From an uncultured Clostridia bacterium (GTDB lineage Bacteria; Bacillota; Clostridia; Christensenellales; Aristaeellaceae): a DNA stretch of 27,044 nucleotides. The stretch spans positions 1 to 27,044 of the forward strand of contig CAKULG010000029.1 in assembly GCA_934667105.1 (NCBI GenBank). The letters run 5' to 3'. The position numbers and the translations under genes are program-made. The number at the start of each line of letters is the position of its first letter. Positions within the stretch are counted from its first letter, which is position 1. Under the pieces are notes generated by a model. It was not told the DNA's origin. It searched no databases and saw only the letters and a program-made list of their open reading frames with translations. Below, piece after piece: positions 23,657-27,044 of the stretch.

Positions 23657-25999
23657 TTATTGCACGCCCTCCAGAAAGCGCCCCACAGTTCCTGCGCAGG
23701 AAACGGGCGGCGCGTCCTCCCCGCGCAGCAGGGCGGCGTAATGGGCGGTGAGGGCCAGGCGTTCCTCCGGCGTTTCCAGGGTGAAATTCAATTGCCAGGA
23801 AAGATCGCGCGCATCCGAAAGCAAGCCGGATAAATGCAGGGGCTTTGGGGCGTACAGGCCGATAAGGCAGCCCTCGGGAAGCCGCATGGGCATAAGCGGG
23901 TACGCCGCGTTCATGCGGTCGGTCAGGTAGGTGCCCCGGGCGCCCTTGCCTTTTTCGCAAAGAGCGCAGGCCTCGCGCCCCTTATCCAGATGCATCGCCG
24001 TGCGCATGGGGCAATGATTCAGCAGCATCAGCCGCGCGCGGCCGTAAACGGGCAGGATAAGCTCCATTTGATTTCGGGGCAGCAGGGCGATTTCGGCACG
24101 GGACAGCTCCCGGGAAAGAAACGCGCTGCGCAGCCCCTGGGCGGCCAGGAACGCGACAGCCTCCCCGTTCATCACCGGCACGCCCTCCCAGGCCATATCG
24201 GCCGCGGAAAAACGCGCCCATTGCCCCGGGCTGGAAAAGGCGAGGGGAACGCGATAGCGCTCTGCCAAAGTCCGCAGAGCGGTCAGCGTTTCCTCCCGGC
24301 ATTGCGCGGGAAGAATCAGCCGCGTTTTCTCCGGAAATGCGGAAAGCAGCGGCTCCAACGCATGGGGGCGGTAATCCTCCGGCAGGAAAAGCGCCTCGTC
24401 CGCTCCGGCGCTTAACAATGCATTTACTTCCTCCAGCCGCTGCGTCTGCACCAGCAGCCGGGGCGTAAAGGCGCGGCGTTCCGGCGCGAAAAAGCGCAGG
24501 GCGGGGGCGCAGGGGCGAGGCTGGGCCTGAATGCGCGCCTCCGCAAGCCGTTCCAGCCCTTCCCGGCGCAGGGCGTTCAGCGCGGCGGCGGATAGAAACG
24601 CGCCCGCGCTGTCGCAGGAAAGCGAACGCAGGCGAAAGGGCGTGCCGCCCAGCTTGCCCAGGGCGCGCCCCGCACTTTCCGCATCCAGGGGCTTTTTCTG
24701 CGCTGCCTGACAGGCTTCACCCGTTACGGAAACGGCGCTTTCCCCGTCGGTAAGGGTCAGCACGGCGGGCTTTCCGGGATAGGCGGTTAAGCGCGCGTCA
24801 AAATAGACGGGCAGCGCTGCATTCAGCGCGTCCTCCGTATAGGCGGCCCGGGCGGCGGCCAGTTGGCTTTCATCCTCGGTGCGGCGTACAGGCGCGCCGG
24901 GCTGCACGCGGTCGCGCAGGCGCAGCAGAGCCAACCCTCCCGCCGGAACAGGCGGGCCGGAATACACCATGGCCTGCCCGCCGATTTCCAGGCCGTCTCC
25001 GTTATGCAGAGGAAGCGCTGGGCGCAGTTCGCCCAGCAGCGCGCCGCCCTTGGGATAGCATTTGCCGATGCGCCCCATGGCCACGCCCAGGGGCGCGACT
25101 CGGGTTTCATCGATAACGCCCGCGTCCTCCGCGCCGCCGGGATAGCCCTTTGTGAAGCCGCCTCGGGAGAAAATCTGGGTCAGTTCCATTTTTTCATTCG
25201 CATCGGCAGGGGTAAAGCGTCCCTCCAGCAGCGCGTCCAGCGCCCGGCGGTAAAGACGGGTGGTTACGGCCACATATTCGGGGCGCTTTAATCGTCCTTC
25301 GATTTTGAAGGAATACGCCCCCGCCTGGGCCAGGCGAAGCAGCTCGTCCCGGGCGCATAAATCTCGTGGGGATAGCCAGGCGGCACAGCGGCCCCCATAG
25401 GTATAGGCCAGGCGGCAGGGCTGGGCGCATCGGCCGCGATTGCCGCTTCGGCCCCCGATCATGGAAGAAAAAAGGCATTGCCCGCTGACGGATACGCACA
25501 TGGCCCCGTGGCAGAATACCTCCACCTCCAGGCCTGTCTGCGCCGCTTGACGAATGGCGGCGAGGCCGCATTCCCGGGCCAGCACCAGCCGCTGCACCCC
25601 CAGGCCGCGCATAGCCTCTGCGCCGGAAAGATTATGCAGGGCCATCTGTGTGCTGGCGTGGACGGGCAGTTGGGGAAATTCCTCCCTACAGATTTTCAAA
25701 ACCCCAAGATCCTGCACCAGCACCGCGTCCGCCCCCGCGTCGGATAAAAAGCGAAGCAGCGCCCGAACGGAAGCCAATTCCGTTTCTTTAATTAGGATAT
25801 TGACCGTGACATAAATCTTTTTCCGATGCAGATGCGCCAGGCGCAGAGCGCTTTTCAGCATTTCCTCGTCGAAGCCCGCGTTAACCCGCGCGCCAAAAGC
25901 GGACGCGCCTAAATAGACCGCGTCCGCCCCGTTTGCCAGCGCCGCCTTCAGCGCGTCCATACTGCCCGCCGGGGCAAGAAGCTCTCGTTCATTTGGCAT
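23657..25999 (-). CDS. U32 peptidase-family protein with DUF3656 (RlhA-like)
   Basis: 780 residues. The N-terminal half is a TIM-barrel-like U32 domain that starts ELLAPAGSMDALKAAL. The U32 signature is at 160-178 (EVFCHGAMCVSVSGQC). C168, C175, C191 and C195 are the probable iron-sulfur ligands. The middle (about 375-500) fits DUF3656, and a late cysteine cluster (CPMRT, CALC) lies near 690-715. E. coli relatives RlhA and TrhP hydroxylate a 23S rRNA cytidine and tRNA uridines using prephenate, and old "collagenase" labels are probably wrong for this type. Its start overlaps the zapA end by 11 bases. Whether the target is rRNA or tRNA cannot be decided here. Confidence 0.88.
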   Translation of the reverse strand: MPNERELLAPAGSMDALKAALANGADAVYLGASAFGARVNAGFDEEMLKSALRLAHLHRKKIYVTVNILIKETELASVRALLRFLSDAGADAVLVQDLGVLKICREEFPQLPVHASTQMALHNLSGAEAMRGLGVQRLVLARECGLAAIRQAAQTGLEVEVFCHGAMCVSVSGQCLFSSMIGGRSGNRGRCAQPCRLAYTYGGRCAAWLSPRDLCARDELLRLAQAGAYSFKIEGRLKRPEYVAVTTRLYRRALDALLEGRFTPADANEKMELTQIFSRGGFTKGYPGGAEDAGVIDETRVAPLGVAMGRIGKCYPKGGALLGELRPALPLHNGDGLEIGGQAMVYSGPPVPAGGLALLRLRDRVQPGAPVRRTEDESQLAAARAAYTEDALNAALPVYFDARLTAYPGKPAVLTLTDGESAVSVTGEACQAAQKKPLDAESAGRALGKLGGTPFRLRSLSCDSAGAFLSAAALNALRREGLERLAEARIQAQPRPCAPALRFFAPERRAFTPRLLVQTQRLEEVNALLSAGADEALFLPEDYRPHALEPLLSAFPEKTRLILPAQCREETLTALRTLAERYRVPLAFSSPGQWARFSAADMAWEGVPVMNGEAVAFLAAQGLRSAFLSRELSRAEIALLPRNQMELILPVYGRARLMLLNHCPMRTAMHLDKGREACALCEKGKGARGTYLTDRMNAAYPLMPMRLPEGCLIGLYAPKPLHLSGLLSDARDLSWQLNFTLETPEERLALTAHYAALLRGEDAPPVSCAGTVGRFLEGVQ

Positions 26000-26276
26000 G
26001 CCTTAATTCATTCAGCTCCTGCCGCGCCTGCATCAGTTCCCGCCGAAGGCGCGTATTATCATCCTGGGCGGTGAGCAACTCATCCGCCATGGAAAGCCCC
26101 GCGATCACCGCTGCCGTTTCCCGCCCAACAAAGCCGCTGGAGCTTGATTCGGCGATTTTCCGATCCACATAGACCGCCACCCGGCGCACATGCTCGGGGG
26201 AATCGGCGCTGGTAAGCGTGTAATCCCGCCCGGCAATGCGCAGGGTGTAGGAGGCCTCTTTTTTCGGCGCGTCCAT
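25989..26276 (-). CDS. zapA: Cell division protein ZapA
   Basis: About 95 residues. An N-terminal beta-hairpin region (YTLRIAGRDYTLTSADSPEHVRRVAVYVDRKI) is followed by a long helix/coiled coil (about 50-93), which is the ZapA layout. ZapA binds and bundles FtsZ at the division site. The ATG at 26276 overlaps the upstream TGA (TGATG), while a GTG at 26279 is also in frame. The local ribosome site is poor, so translation probably depends on coupling to the ppi gene. Its end overlaps the U32 start. The ZapA-U32 gene pair occurs in other Clostridia. Confidence 0.85.
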   Translation of the reverse strand: MDAPKKEASYTLRIAGRDYTLTSADSPEHVRRVAVYVDRKIAESSSSGFVGRETAAVIAGLSMADELLTAQDDNTRLRRELMQARQELNELRHAK

Positions 26277-26800
26277 CACAGCTTTTCGAAGGGATAATCC
26301 GCCGCGCTGGCGTCCACGCGGATGCTCTTGATGCGCTGGGGCTGAAGCGGCTTATCCATCCAATCCCGGGGCACGGAAACGATAGCGTCCGCGTGCTCCA
26401 TGCCCTCGATCACCTTGCCAAAGGCCGCGTAGCCCCCGTCCAGATGGGGGGAATCGCTGGTCATGATGAAGAATTGGGAACCGGCGGAATCCGGATGAGC
26501 GGCCCGGGCCATGCTCAGCACGCCGTAGGTGTGCTTTAAGGGGTTCTTCACGCCGTTTTGGGAAAATTCGCCCTTGATGTGATAGCCGGGGCCGCCGGTG
26601 CCCGTGCCCTTGGGGCAGCCGCCCTGAATCATAAAGCCGGGGATCACCCGGTGGAAGGTCAGCCCGTCGTAAAAGCCGCCGTTGGCCAGCGCGATAAAAT
26701 TGCCCACCGCCTGGGGCGCGTATTCCGGATACAGCTCGCCCTTTAATTCGCCGCCGTTTTCCAGCACGATGGTAAAGGCGGGATGCTTCATTTCGCTCAT
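26276..26800 (-). CDS. Cyclophilin-type peptidyl-prolyl isomerase
   Basis: 174 residues, cytoplasmic (no signal peptide). It catalyses cis-trans isomerisation of proline peptide bonds. The cyclophilin core is complete: GLTFHRVIPGFMIQGG (about 48-63) with the catalytic arginine, SMARAAHPDSAGSQFFIM, and AAFGKVIEGMEHAD. The start has GGAGGG seven bases upstream, and a strong promoter lies at 26881-26909. It leads the ppi-zapA-U32 unit. The protein is similar to PpiB, but the symbol is not assigned because several cyclophilins share this form. Confidence 0.92.
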   Translation of the reverse strand: MSEMKHPAFTIVLENGGELKGELYPEYAPQAVGNFIALANGGFYDGLTFHRVIPGFMIQGGCPKGTGTGGPGYHIKGEFSQNGVKNPLKHTYGVLSMARAAHPDSAGSQFFIMTSDSPHLDGGYAAFGKVIEGMEHADAIVSVPRDWMDKPLQPQRIKSIRVDASAADYPFEKL

Positions 26801-26827
26801 GATCGTTCCCTCCGATTTTCAATTTCT

Positions 26828-26897
26828 AGGCGCTTTTTATCAAAGCTTCGCGCACGGAGACGCAAAACAACCCACTTTGAATGATAGCGCCTTTTTT
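26828..26897 (+). repeat. Inverted repeat overlapping the ppi promoter
   Basis: AGGCGCT (26828-26834) pairs with AGCGCCT (26886-26892), and an inner TCAAAG (26840-26845) with CTTTGA (26875-26880), around a 29-base loop. On the plus strand a T run follows (26893-26897), so it could act as a plus-strand terminator. Alternatively it is a long operator across the -10 and the first transcribed bases of ppi. Confidence 0.4.
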
Positions 26898-26909
26898 CCG
26901 TTTTGTCAA
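26881..26909 (-). promoter_or_regulatory. Promoter of ppi-zapA-U32
   Basis: On the minus strand consensus TTGACA (26904-26909) and TATCAT (26881-26886) with a 17-base spacer; the start would be near 26874, leaving a leader of about 74 bases. Confidence 0.8.
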
Positions 26910-27044
26910 TGAATGCGCCCGGTTCCCGGCGCGGCTTTTGAAAAATATTCCATTATATGTCCCGCGCGTGTTGAGTTATAATACATAGGTAACACGGAAG
27001 CAAGCAAAAAGAGAACTCATGTGGTAAGATAGCAGTGTCACCAA

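Larger units (their letters stand above)
26801..27044. other. Upstream region of ppi and end of window
   Basis: No gene is supported. It holds the ppi promoter, an inverted repeat over that promoter, and a plus-strand TATAAT at 26977-26982 without a good -35. The last 60 bases may be the leader of a divergent gene outside the window. A GGTAACAC (26988-26995) and GTGTCACC near the end could pair imperfectly, but no RNA class is recognised. Confidence 0.4.

Noticed and set aside
1..27044. CRISPR array, tRNA/rRNA genes, phage structural genes, toxin-antitoxin or defence islands
   Set aside because: I looked for regular repeats, GTTCGAATC-like T-arms, and familiar protein motifs on both strands and found none that stand up.

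Overview
The window looks like a chromosomal segment of a fairly GC-rich Bacillota (Clostridia) bacterium. The grounds are strong GGAGG-type ribosome binding sites, sigma-A-like promoters with 17-base spacers, short gene overlaps, and a Firmicutes-type gene set: a BMP/Nup nucleoside importer, class II GalT, VanZ, the Firmicutes CofE-like family, a DUF368 protein, MutS2 and ZapA. I cannot place it below class. Christensenellales or Oscillospirales would fit, but this is only a guess.

Layout. Positions 1-360 are AT-rich and look like the end of an integrated mobile element. They hold two hairpins, two pairs of GAGGACA repeats and a minus-strand reading frame that starts normally and then runs into the repeats. 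Next is a lone, AT-rich minus-strand MazG-like gene (381-686) with its own promoter. From about 970 the GC-rich backbone begins. A plus-strand Gld-like ABC exporter operon (1113-5727: ATPase, ABC-2 permease, GldG-like protein, DUF4340 protein) follows a hairpin-rich leader. A BMP/Nup-type nucleoside ABC importer comes next (5847-10970: binding protein, strong terminator, second promoter, double ATPase, two permeases). The plus-strand run ends with galT, a VanZ-family protein, a sugar-phosphate nucleotidyltransferase, a CofE-like ligase and a DUF368 protein (11087-16191).

The strands converge at 16.2-16.5 kb, around an intergenic stretch with a near-perfect 21-bp hairpin. The rest is on the minus strand. 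It holds a MATE efflux gene with its own promoter (16507-17910), then a mutS2 - response regulator - histidine kinase - ispE cluster (23554 down to 18157), then ppi - zapA - U32 peptidase-family (26800 down to 23657). The last two groups each start from a recognisable promoter.

How the genes work together. Most are housekeeping or transport: nucleoside uptake, galactose-1-phosphate and nucleotide-sugar handling, undecaprenyl-phosphate recycling (DUF368), isoprenoid precursor synthesis (IspE), ribosome rescue or DNA transactions (MutS2) and RNA hydroxylation (U32). I found no CRISPR array, tRNA, rRNA, toxin-antitoxin pair, phage structural gene or recognisable defence system. The most interesting items are the recombination scar at the left edge, the CofE-like ligase with no other F420 gene in view, the Gld-like exporter of unknown substrate with its structured leader, a BMP binding protein without a lipobox, and the hairpin element at 16.4 kb.
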